Origin: 62-47 sp051954235 | GTDB lineage: Bacteria; Pseudomonadota; Alphaproteobacteria; Rhizobiales; Xanthobacteraceae | DNA: 64,000 nt | Assembly (NCBI GenBank): GCA_051954235.1 | Contig: JBQCHY010000116.1 | Span: 1-64,000 of the forward strand | Direction: 5' to 3' | Shown here: positions 24,367 to 32,393 of the stretch, piece after piece | Layout of the letters: each line of letters starts with the position of its first letter | Numbering within the stretch: position 1 is the first letter of the stretch | Translations under genes and position numbers: made by a program | Notes under the pieces: generated by a model | Seen by the model: only the letters and a program-made list of their open reading frames with translations | Database searches by the model: none | What the model was told of the DNA's origin: nothing

Positions 24367-25571
24367 CGTGCGGCCTCGAGCTTGGCAGCCGCCGAGAGAG
24401 TCGCACAGGCGCGCTCCAACCGCGCCACCGCTTCGTCCAGTTCAGCCTCGGTGACGATCAGCGGCGGCAGGAAGCGCACAACATTGTCGCCCGCTGCAAC
24501 CGTCAGCAGCTTCTCGTTCCGCAGCACGTTGATCAGATCGCCGGCCGGCACCACCGCCTTGACGCCGAGCAACAGGCCTTCGCCGCGCACCTCCGACAAC
24601 ACATCCGGATGGCGGTCGACCACCGACGCCAGTTTCTGTTTCAGCAGCAGCGACATCTTCTGCGCATGCGGGAAGAAGTCCGGCTTCAGCATCACGTCGA
24701 GCACCGCATTGGCCGCCGCGATCGCCAGCGGATTGCCGCCGAAGGTCGAGCCGTGCGAACCCGGGGTCATGCCGGACGCAGCTTCCTCGGTCGCGAGGCA
24801 CGCGCCGATCGGGAAACCGCCGCCCAGCGCCTTGGCCAGCGACATCACGTCGGGCGTGACGCCAGTGCGCTTGTAAGCGAACAGTTCCCCGGTGCGGCCC
24901 ATGCCGGTCTGCACTTCGTCGAAAATCAGCAGCAGGCCGTTGTCGTCGCACAACTGACGCAATTCCTTGAAGAAGACATTGGACGCGGCGCGCACGCCTC
25001 CCTCGCCCTGCACCGGCTCGATCAGGATGCCGGCGGTGTTGGGACCGATCGCCTTCTTCACCGCAGCAACGTCGCCGAGCGGAACCTGGTCGAAGCCGTC
25101 CATCGGCGGGCCGAAGCCTTCGAGATACTTCGCGGCGCCGGTCGCGGCCAACGTCGCCAAGGTGCGGCCGTGGAACGCGCCTTCGAAAGTGATGATGCGA
25201 TAGCGCTCGGGATGCCCCTTCATCGCGTGATAGCGCCGCGCTACCTTGATGCAGCACTCCATCGCTTCCGCGCCGGAATTGCAGAAGAACACCTTGTCGG
25301 CAAAACTCTGCTCGCACAGCCGCGCGGCGAGCCGTTCGCCGTCCGGGCTCTTGAAGAGATTCGACATGTGCCACAACTTGGTGGCCTGCTCCTGCAACGC
25401 CGCCACCAGATACGGGTGGGCGTGGCCGAGTGCGTTGACCGCAACGCCGCTGGTGAAATCGAGATAACGCTCGCCGTCGGTGCCGATCAGCCAGGCCCCT
25501 TCACCGCGCTCGAAGGCGACATCGGCACGGGCGAAGACAGGCAACAGATGAGACGGCGCGCTCTTGGTCAT
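24363..25571 (-). CDS. argD: Acetylornithine aminotransferase
   Basis: 402-residue class III PLP aminotransferase. Landmarks are FCNSGAEAMECCIKVARRYH, FEGAFHGRTLATLAATG, the cofactor Asp in LLIFDEVQTGMGRTG and the PLP-lysine in SLAKALGGGFPIGA. It makes N-acetylornithine and probably also serves the succinyl-diaminopimelate branch, as ArgD often does. The ATG at 25571 (MTKSAPSHLLPVF) fits the family N-terminus. The frame is open upstream to an ATG at 25688 inside a perfect hairpin, which would add 39 Arg-rich residues; I treat that as leader. First gene of argD-argF-VOC-hslO. Confidence 0.96.
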   Translation of the reverse strand: MTKSAPSHLLPVFARADVAFERGEGAWLIGTDGERYLDFTSGVAVNALGHAHPYLVAALQEQATKLWHMSNLFKSPDGERLAARLCEQSFADKVFFCNSGAEAMECCIKVARRYHAMKGHPERYRIITFEGAFHGRTLATLAATGAAKYLEGFGPPMDGFDQVPLGDVAAVKKAIGPNTAGILIEPVQGEGGVRAASNVFFKELRQLCDDNGLLLIFDEVQTGMGRTGELFAYKRTGVTPDVMSLAKALGGGFPIGACLATEEAASGMTPGSHGSTFGGNPLAIAAANAVLDVMLKPDFFPHAQKMSLLLKQKLASVVDRHPDVLSEVRGEGLLLGVKAVVPAGDLINVLRNEKLLTVAAGDNVVRFLPPLIVTEAELDEAVARLERACATLSAAAKLEAAR

Positions 25572-25662
25572 GACAAGTCCGATCGAACAATAGGAGGACG
25601 GGCCGTATTGGCGCGGCGTGAAAAGCGAGCGTCGGCGGCAAAAACCCTGTCCCGAAAACGAA

Positions 25663-25688
25663 ATGTGCCGCCTTTCCAGGCGGCACAT
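25663..25688 (-). promoter_or_regulatory. Perfect hairpin in the argD leader
   Basis: ATGTGCCGCCT and AGGCGGCACAT form an 11-bp perfect stem around a 4-base loop. Read toward argD, the stem is followed by TTTCGTTTT, a weak terminator-like tail, about 90 bases before the argD ATG. An attenuator or operator is possible. Its position in a short leader of an arginine operon is the only support for a role. Confidence 0.55.
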
Positions 25689-25836
25689 GGCGATTATTCT
25701 AGGACGGGTTTGATCGCTGTCAACCTCGCAAGCGCTGTCAAAAGCGGGTTTTCGGAACTCCGGCAGCCTCTTCCGACTTAACGAAGTGATGCGAAACTGC
25801 CGCAGCCCATCGTAGAAAAAGCCGATTTTGTCGATT

Positions 25837-26013
25837 GACTCACCGGAAGATGTGGACGCATCGGGCGCGACTCTTGCGCGTGAGTCGCCGCATATTGTAG
25901 CGTTTTGGCCATCGAGTACGACATCTCGTGCGGCAGTTTTGATTCAGCTCTAGTCGTGAGTTCGGCGTGAACGTCCGGTGCGCATCCTGAGTCCGGCGAG
26001 GGCTAAGGGATTC
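25837..26013. promoter_or_regulatory. Cluster of six GANTC (CcrM methylation) sites upstream of gcrA
   Basis: GANTC occurs at 25837, 25869, 25882, 25941, 25989 and 26009 (GACTC, GACTC, GAGTC, GATTC, GAGTC, GATTC), six within 177 bases, where under one would be expected by chance. The region is the whole promoter side of gcrA. In alphaproteobacteria GcrA acts at CcrM-methylated GANTC promoters, so autoregulation or cell-cycle control of gcrA is plausible. The remainder of the 520-base gap between argD and gcrA holds nothing else I can name apart from the argD leader hairpin. Confidence 0.72.
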
Positions 26014-26092
26014 TAACCGCAGGGATTTCGAACGAAAGACGTCGCAGCGCGGCTTCCTCCGGGGCGTCGCGCGACACGAAGGAAACAGTGCG

Positions 26093-26599
26093 ATGACAGT
26101 ATTGACCTGGTCCGACGATCGCGTCGAGCAACTCAAGAAACTCTGGGAAGCCGGCCTCTCCGCCAGCCAGATCGCGGCGGAACTCGGCAATGTGACGCGC
26201 AATGCCGTGATCGGCAAAGTGCACCGGCTCGGTCTGTCGGGCCGCGCCAAGACCCCGTCATCGGCGGCGCCGCGCCCGCGCAAGGTGCGCCCGGCGCAGC
26301 AGATGATGCGGGTGTCGCGCCCGGTGTCGCGCGGCAACACCGCGCTCGCCCATGCCTTCGAGGTCGAAGTCGAGGTCGATCCCATCGCGCACGACAACGT
26401 GGTGCCGATGAGCCAGCGGCTGACGCTGCTCGAGCTCAACGAAAGCACCTGCCACTGGCCGGTGGGCGATCCCAGCAATCCGGAATTCTTCTTCTGTGGC
26501 GGCAAATCGCTGACGGGCCTGCCCTATTGCGCGCATCACTCGCGCATCGCCTATCAGCCCGCCGCCGACCGTCGCCGCCAGCAGCCGAAGCAGCGCTGA
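26093..26599 (+). CDS. gcrA: GcrA cell-cycle regulator
   Basis: 168-residue DNA-binding regulator conserved across alphaproteobacteria. The N-terminal helix-turn-helix is intact (LTWSDDRVEQLKKLWEAG, SASQIAAELG, VTRNAVIGKVHRLGL). A basic, variable linker follows, and then the C-terminal sigma70-interacting domain with CHWPVGDPSNPEFFFCGG and YCAHHSRIAY, whose Cys/His pattern is typical. GcrA recruits sigma70 RNA polymerase to promoters carrying methylated GANTC. Six such sites lie just upstream. It converges with galE, 23 bp apart. Confidence 0.97.
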   Translation: MTVLTWSDDRVEQLKKLWEAGLSASQIAAELGNVTRNAVIGKVHRLGLSGRAKTPSSAAPRPRKVRPAQQMMRVSRPVSRGNTALAHAFEVEVEVDPIAHDNVVPMSQRLTLLELNESTCHWPVGDPSNPEFFFCGGKSLTGLPYCAHHSRIAYQPAADRRRQQPKQR

Positions 26600-26622
26600 A
26601 GCGGGCGGACTCCGGTGGCCGG

Positions 26623-27621
26623 CTAGCCGGCCACCTTGCGCGGATGGGCGTGCTGATGCCACGCCCACGCAGAACTTACGACCGTCGTCAAATCGGAATG
26701 TGACGGCCTGAAATCGAGCACGTTACGCGCCGCCGAGGGATCGGCGACCAAATAAGTTGGATCGCCCGACCGGCGCGGCTCGATCCGGTGCGGCACCTCG
26801 CGCCCCGTCACGCTGGCGATCGCTGCCAGTATCTCCTTGACCGAAAATCCGTGTCCGGTGCCGAGGTTGAAGCTGCCGCCCGGTTGGCCCGCGAGCAGCA
26901 GCGTCAACGCCTTCACATGCGCGGCCGCCAGATCAGTGACGTGGATGTAGTCGCGGATCGCGGTGCCGTCCGGCGTATCGTAATCGTCGCCGAACACCGC
27001 GAAGTCCGGCACATGGCCTTGCAGCGCCATCATCGCGCGCGGGATGAGATGGGTTTCCGGATCGCGCAGCTCGCCGATGGTGCCGGACGCATCGGCGCCG
27101 CTGGCGTTGAAGTAACGCAGACAGAACGCACCGAGCCCGTAGGCGCGGCGATGATCGTCGAGCATGTGCTCGATCATCAACTTCGAGCGCCCGTAAGGAT
27201 TGATCGGCTGGCACGGATAGGTCTCGGGCAGCGCCTTGCTGTCGGCATTGCCGTAGACTGCGCCGGTGCTCGAGAACACCAGCCTGTTGCACCCCGCCGC
27301 GCGCATCACCTCGAGCAGCGCCAGCGTGCCGCCGACATTGTTCGCATAGTATTTGTGCGGATCGACCATCGACTCGCCGACCAGGCTCGCGGCGGCGAAG
27401 TGCATCACCGCGACGATCGGATATTGCCGGAACGCCGATGCCAGCGCATCGCGATCGTGCAGATGGCCCTCGACCAGCGGCCCCGAGACGAAGCTCCGGT
27501 GTCCCGTCGAAAAATTGTCGTAGACGACAGGCTGGAAGCCGGCGGCTTGCAATGCCTTGCAACCATGCGCGCCGATGTAGCCGGCGCCGCCGGTAACCAG
27601 AACTGCGGGGCGATCGCTCAT
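26623..27621 (-). CDS. galE: UDP-glucose 4-epimerase
   Basis: 332-residue extended short-chain dehydrogenase. The NAD-binding TGGAGYIGAHGCKAL is at residues 10-24. The catalytic pair is Ser in VFSSTGAVYG and Tyr in NPYGRSK (YxxxK). Downstream NASGAD and RDYIHVTDLA match GalE closely. It interconverts UDP-glucose and UDP-galactose, or the N-acetyl forms, supplying galactose donors. It lies divergently from the polysaccharide chain-length gene at the edge of the polysaccharide locus, so it probably supplies precursors there. The 250-bp gap upstream is the shared promoter region; I see no strong motif in it. Confidence 0.95.
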   Translation of the reverse strand: MSDRPAVLVTGGAGYIGAHGCKALQAAGFQPVVYDNFSTGHRSFVSGPLVEGHLHDRDALASAFRQYPIVAVMHFAAASLVGESMVDPHKYYANNVGGTLALLEVMRAAGCNRLVFSSTGAVYGNADSKALPETYPCQPINPYGRSKLMIEHMLDDHRRAYGLGAFCLRYFNASGADASGTIGELRDPETHLIPRAMMALQGHVPDFAVFGDDYDTPDGTAIRDYIHVTDLAAAHVKALTLLLAGQPGGSFNLGTGHGFSVKEILAAIASVTGREVPHRIEPRRSGDPTYLVADPSAARNVLDFRPSHSDLTTVVSSAWAWHQHAHPRKVAG

Positions 27622-27871
27622 GCGAACACCTTATCGTTGCGTCGGAAATCCATGGCTCGGCAAACTCAATGACATGAACTGCACTCCTGTCTTACTTGAT
27701 CGTCAAAACGGGAGTCCATTCTCCAGCGCACCCGTCTCGCGCAATCCTGCAACATCGTGAACGGTCCGCACCAGGGCGCTGAGCCGTGCCGTCAATCCAA
27801 AATTAACCGTAGATCTTTACCTTGCGAACGATTGTCGTTTGGGTTCGTGTCGCTCGAGTTGGGCTTTGGTT

Positions 27872-29944
27872 ATGTCGCTTGAACAGAAGGAGGGCGTCCC
27901 AAACGTAAATGATGATGCGCCAGCCGCCGCTCAGGCGCCCGAAGGCGTCAGCCTTCGCGATCTGGGCAACACGCTCGTTCGGCAAAGGTCCTGGATTATC
28001 GGGACAACAGTCGTTTGTCTTGCGCTGGCAGCCGGATATCTGGCGACGGCGAAACCGACTTACACGTCAACGGCCGAGGTCTATGTCGATCCGCGCGATC
28101 GCCCGACCCCCAAGGAAGACCCCAGCGAGAAAAGCAATGTGCCGGGTGACGGTCTTCTGCTGGTCGAAAGCCAGTTGAAAATCATCACGTCCGGGAAAGT
28201 GCTGTCGCGGGTCGTCGATCAGATGAAGCTGTCCGAGGACCCGGAGTTCAACGGACGCGATAGTCTCATCGCGAACATCAAGGCGGCACTCGGCTTCGGA
28301 GGCGACGACAGTCCGCATCTCGCCGCGTTACGCCGTCTGCGCCTGGCAACATCGACCAAGCGGAATGAACGCTCCTATGTGATCGATGTTTCCGTTTCTG
28401 CGCGGGAGCCGCAACGGGCGGCAGACCTCGCGAATGCGGTGGCCAACGCCTATCTCGAAGAACAAGCCAGCGCGAATGCCAACTTTAACCGACGGCTTTC
28501 CGACGCGATCAAGTCGCAGTTGGAACGCATGCGCACCGCGGTGAGCCGCTCGGAGCAGGCCGTCGCGACCTACAAGGCCGCGCACAATCTGGTCGGCTCG
28601 CGCGACAAGCTGGTCACCGATCAGGAACTGACTGAAGCCAATACTCAGTTGAGCAACGCCAAGGCCAAGCTGAACGAGGCGGAAGCGCGCGTCAAACTGG
28701 TCGACTCGATCGAAAAGGGCGGTACGCCGCTTGAGTCATTGCCCGAAGCCATCCAATCGAGTGCGATCGTACAATTGCGCGCGAGCGCCGTCGACGCTTC
28801 ACGGACCGAAGTTCAACTCGCGCGGGTTCTCGGCCCCAATCACCCTGCCTTGCAGCAGGCGCAGGCGCAGGTGCGGGACGTCCAGGCCGCCATCAAGAAC
28901 GAGGTCAAGCGCATCGCACAGGCCGTGCGCAACGTCGCGACCAGCGAGCGCCTCAATGTGCAGAGCCTTCAGGAGCGTTTCAGCGCGTTGAAGGCGCTCA
29001 CGCAAACCAACGAAAAGGCGATGGTGCAACTGCGCGAGCTGGAGCTGAAGGCAAACTCCGACCGCACGGTGTACGAAACCTACCTCGCAAAGGCCAAAGC
29101 CGCGACCGAAGAGCAGGGCATCAACAATACCAATATCCGGCTGATTTCCCGCGCAATCATTCCGGACCAGAAAAGCTGGCCGCGGACCATTCCAATCGTG
29201 GGCGGCGCGCTGTTCGGGGGACTGTTCCTCGGCATCATGCTGGCGTTCCTGCGCGGCGCGCTGGGATTGTTTGCGGGAACGCCGCCGAAGCCGACCGCGG
29301 TGACTGAGGGGGCGGAAAAATCACCGTCGCCAACCGTGGCAGTTCCCGCGGCCCGGCGTCGGGAGCAGTTGTCCCGCCTGACGGCGGAATTGTTGGCCGC
29401 GCCGGAAGACCATTCGATCCTGTTAGTGCGCGCCCAGAACGACGAAGCATTGAAACTGGTCGCGTTGGAGCTTGCACGCGCGGTCGACGAATCCGGCCAG
29501 CGAGCCGTCGTGATCGACGCCGACCTGAAGGACAATCCCGTCTCGTCACTGCTGCAGTTCGATCGGTCTATCGGCGTTCGCGACATTCTGGCGGGTCGCG
29601 CGTCCATTCGCGAAGCTGCTCATGCGGTGGGGCAGACGGGGATCGAAATCGTTCCCGTCGGCGTGACACCCCTGGCGGCGTTCGATCCGCAAATGCGCCA
29701 TGCTCTGCTGGTTGCCTTGCGTCAGGCCCGCGGATTGGGTCGCATCATCATCGATGGCGGCGAACTGGCCGCGATGCATTCGGAACTAGGCCTCTATGCC
29801 ATGGCAGACGAGGTGATCTTCCTCGAACCGTCAGATGACGATCGGCCGTCCGACGTGTCTCTGCTGATCGATCTGTTGCGCCATCGCCAGATCAAAGCCA
29901 AAGCGATATCGATCGATCCGACGTCGCACGCGATGGCCGCCTGA
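27872..29944 (+). CDS. Wzz/GumC-type polysaccharide chain-length and export protein with degenerate BY-kinase domain
   Basis: 690-residue inner-membrane polysaccharide co-polymerase. A short cytoplasmic N-terminus leads to TM1 (about residues 41-58). A Wzz domain (YTSTAEVYVDPRDRPT) and a long periplasmic coiled coil (about 190-400, e.g. RMRTAVSRSEQAVATYKAA) follow, then the GNVR-like region and TM2 (about 440-467). The cytoplasmic C-terminus resembles tyrosine autokinases (VVIDADLKDNP, GVRDILAGRA), but the Walker A loop is missing (SILLVRAQNDEALKL) and there is no terminal tyrosine cluster. It would regulate polymer length without kinase activity of its own. It begins the locus divergently from galE and converges with the flavin oxidoreductase, 9 bp apart. 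Confidence 0.9.
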   Translation: MSLEQKEGVPNVNDDAPAAAQAPEGVSLRDLGNTLVRQRSWIIGTTVVCLALAAGYLATAKPTYTSTAEVYVDPRDRPTPKEDPSEKSNVPGDGLLLVESQLKIITSGKVLSRVVDQMKLSEDPEFNGRDSLIANIKAALGFGGDDSPHLAALRRLRLATSTKRNERSYVIDVSVSAREPQRAADLANAVANAYLEEQASANANFNRRLSDAIKSQLERMRTAVSRSEQAVATYKAAHNLVGSRDKLVTDQELTEANTQLSNAKAKLNEAEARVKLVDSIEKGGTPLESLPEAIQSSAIVQLRASAVDASRTEVQLARVLGPNHPALQQAQAQVRDVQAAIKNEVKRIAQAVRNVATSERLNVQSLQERFSALKALTQTNEKAMVQLRELELKANSDRTVYETYLAKAKAATEEQGINNTNIRLISRAIIPDQKSWPRTIPIVGGALFGGLFLGIMLAFLRGALGLFAGTPPKPTAVTEGAEKSPSPTVAVPAARRREQLSRLTAELLAAPEDHSILLVRAQNDEALKLVALELARAVDESGQRAVVIDADLKDNPVSSLLQFDRSIGVRDILAGRASIREAAHAVGQTGIEIVPVGVTPLAAFDPQMRHALLVALRQARGLGRIIIDGGELAAMHSELGLYAMADEVIFLEPSDDDRPSDVSLLIDLLRHRQIKAKAISIDPTSHAMAA

Positions 29945-29953
29945 TTCCCTCTG

Positions 29954-31168
29954 TCAAATGGCTTCTGCGTGACTTGGCGTTGTGAGCTGGCGCGCTGTGG
30001 TCTGCTTGAAGTAACCGGCAATGCGGCGGCGCGCGAAATGCTGGCGGCGATGAAACTGCCATCGCAAGCTGCGATCGACGGTGAATGACCGCCGATAGCC
30101 GGCCATGTGCAGGGCCTCGTTGTCGGTCGCCTGCTTGACGGGATCGGAATAGAACTCCTTGATCTTGTCCTTCCCCATCCCGGGTGTCTCGACCCAGCGC
30201 GGGATCAGGACATTGCAGAGCCTGTCGATATCCGTCAGCAGCCGGGTGACACCCGTTCCGGCCGCCGGGCACGACGTCTGGAACGCATCGCCGATAAGAA
30301 CGATACCGTCCTGATCGACGTTCTCCGCAACCGACAGATTCATCACCCAGCTCTGCACCCGATCCGTCGGCTCCAGCCCGCCGACGAAGTCGGAAAGACC
30401 GGGCAAGGCATTGCATAATTCAGCAATCGGATCCTGACGGAAGGCGCGAATCCACGGATCGTCCTGATCGAGGAACGTGAAGAGGTTCGCGCGCAACAGG
30501 CCGCCGATCGGAAAGATGTTGAGATAATCGATCCGGTTTGAATCGCCCGCACCGTAATAGGTAACCGCCTGAAATGCCGACGCCTGCTCGCCTTTCGGGG
30601 CGAGCGTGAAGCCGAACGAGATCGATTGCTTCTCGGCAACGATCCGGCGACCGATACCAGCCTTGTGCCGAAGCGAATCCGCCATCCCTGTCGCCAGAAT
30701 GATGAGATCGGGCATGATCGGGCCATTGTTCGCCAGAGACAGGCATTGCGTCTGCGGACCGGTCTGAATATCCCGAACGTCGTCGATCAGGAAATCGACA
30801 GATGGCGGAAGCTGCGCGCGGACAATACGCACGATGTCATCGTAAAGGATGCCATAGTGCGGATTCCGCGTGCGGTCGACGATGTGACCCGCGCGAACAT
30901 TGATAATATCACGGAACAACGTCGCTTCAGCCGCAACGGCATCAAAGACCCCGAGCTTTCGCATCAACTCGACCTGACGGCCCGCAACCTTCTCGACGCG
31001 AAACTGCTTGGGGCAGACCGCGTGCTTGTCGATGAGCGTGACGCGGTAACCCGCCCGCGCCAGCACGACAGCCGCGAGCGAGCCGCTGAGACCGGCGCCG
31101 ACAATCGCAATGTGCGTGTTCTGGCCCGCATCGGCTGTCGGTATTGTTTTGCGATCGGCATGTGTCAT
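29954..31168 (-). CDS. FAD-dependent oxidoreductase / hydroxylase-like
   Basis: 404-residue flavoprotein of the PHBH / halogenase-like superfamily. The FAD motif is IAIVGAGLSGSLAAVVLARA (about residues 20-39). RVEKVAGRQVELMRKLGVFD is the typical helix after it. LIILATGMADS is the ATG motif and GIVLIGDAFQTSCPAAGTG the GD motif that holds the FAD ribityl chain. No WxWxIP halogenase motif is seen. Function in this setting is unclear. It is the last gene of the leftward glycosyltransferase-flippase operon (25-bp gap), suggesting modification of the polymer, its lipid carrier or a linked pigment. The start at 31168 fits the family; 31222 is an alternative. Confidence 0.86.
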   Translation of the reverse strand: MTHADRKTIPTADAGQNTHIAIVGAGLSGSLAAVVLARAGYRVTLIDKHAVCPKQFRVEKVAGRQVELMRKLGVFDAVAAEATLFRDIINVRAGHIVDRTRNPHYGILYDDIVRIVRAQLPPSVDFLIDDVRDIQTGPQTQCLSLANNGPIMPDLIILATGMADSLRHKAGIGRRIVAEKQSISFGFTLAPKGEQASAFQAVTYYGAGDSNRIDYLNIFPIGGLLRANLFTFLDQDDPWIRAFRQDPIAELCNALPGLSDFVGGLEPTDRVQSWVMNLSVAENVDQDGIVLIGDAFQTSCPAAGTGVTRLLTDIDRLCNVLIPRWVETPGMGKDKIKEFYSDPVKQATDNEALHMAGYRRSFTVDRSLRWQFHRRQHFARRRIAGYFKQTTARQLTTPSHAEAI

Positions 31169-31193
31169 GTGAGTAACCGAGATGAGAAGCTGA

Positions 31194-32393
31194 TTAGGCG
31201 AAAGTCGCTTTCGCCAGTTCACTTTGCGATGTCGTGTGCGCGAGGAGATCGAGTTCTTCGAGGTATTGCCTGCCGATGGCGTCGATCGAGAAAAGCTGAA
31301 GGTGCTGCTTCAGTTCGTTCGACATGGCTGGCTTGGGACGATCCAGATTTGCGGCGATCGCATTCGCAAGCGCATCGACATCGCCCACCGGGACAAGCGT
31401 GCCGTAGCGGCCGTCGGCCAGGATTTCCCGAGGGCCATGTGGACAGTCCGTACTGACCACCGGCGTTCCGCATGCGAGAGCCTCCACGATGACGTTGCCG
31501 AAGCCCTCGGCGTGTGACGACAACGCAAAGACGGAGGCCTGCCGCATATAGGAGAGCGCATTGGCCCTGTATCCGAGAAGATGAACATAGGGGGCGATGC
31601 CGAGCGAATCCGCCAAAGCCTGCAATTCGTCGCGGTCGTCGCCTTCGCCGAGGATGACGAGGTGCGAAGGCCGTCGTTCGACCACACGAGCAAAGGCCGA
31701 CAGCAGGTGCCCATAGCCCTTTTGCTTGTGCAAACGGCCGACAGCGAGCACGAATGCATCCCCAGGCTTGATCGAGGGCGGCAACTCAGGAGCAACGACA
31801 GCCTGCGTGGCAAATTCCTTGCCGATGATCGGATTATAAATGTGGTGGATCGGCTTCTTGCCGAGGCCGGGAACCTGACGAAGCTGCGCCTTCAATCCGC
31901 GCGACACTGCGACGAACGCGTCAGCGACGTGAAACGTTGATGCAATGGCCGCCATCACCGGCCAACGATGCATTTGCAACGGCAGCAGCCCCGGCTCCGA
32001 CAGCGAATTGTCGAGGCGAACGACAAGTCGATGCCGATGCAGGCTGAACATCTTCCCGAGACACGAAATGATGTTGGCGTTTTCGACCGAGCTGAGAACA
32101 ACCGGCGGCCGCGCGATTCGCAGATAGCGCAGGTAGGCCGGCAGGCTGAACATCACCTTGGAGGCATCGAGGCTGACCAGCCGAACCCCGCTCGGCACCT
32201 TATCCTTTAGGGAGCCGAAATATTTGCATACGACGAGATCGACCTTGAGCCCGCGCTCGAGAAAATACTTCGCCAGATTGATCTGCACCCGCTCCGCTCC
32301 ACCGCTATAGAGCGTCGGAAGAAAGAGAGCGATGTCGGGCCGCGCTTCGTCGGCGACCAGCTCCGACACGGGAATACAAGCTGCTGCGGTCAT
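31194..32393 (-). CDS. Glycosyltransferase family 4
   Basis: 399-residue GT-B glycosyltransferase. The N-terminal domain has LPTLYSGGAERVQINLAKYF, the usual acceptor-side GGAER loop. The C-terminal donor domain has AVGRLHKQKGYGHLLSAFARV, ILGEGDDRDEL, and SSHAEGFGNVIVEALACGTP with the two Glu of the EX7E motif. It retains the alpha configuration and transfers a sugar to the growing undecaprenyl-linked repeat unit on the cytoplasmic face. The frame continues upstream into the flippase gene, but the ATG at 32393 overlaps its stop by four bases (ATGA) and is the evident start. Sugar specificity is not visible. Confidence 0.93.
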   Translation of the reverse strand: MTAAACIPVSELVADEARPDIALFLPTLYSGGAERVQINLAKYFLERGLKVDLVVCKYFGSLKDKVPSGVRLVSLDASKVMFSLPAYLRYLRIARPPVVLSSVENANIISCLGKMFSLHRHRLVVRLDNSLSEPGLLPLQMHRWPVMAAIASTFHVADAFVAVSRGLKAQLRQVPGLGKKPIHHIYNPIIGKEFATQAVVAPELPPSIKPGDAFVLAVGRLHKQKGYGHLLSAFARVVERRPSHLVILGEGDDRDELQALADSLGIAPYVHLLGYRANALSYMRQASVFALSSHAEGFGNVIVEALACGTPVVSTDCPHGPREILADGRYGTLVPVGDVDALANAIAANLDRPKPAMSNELKQHLQLFSIDAIGRQYLEELDLLAHTTSQSELAKATFA

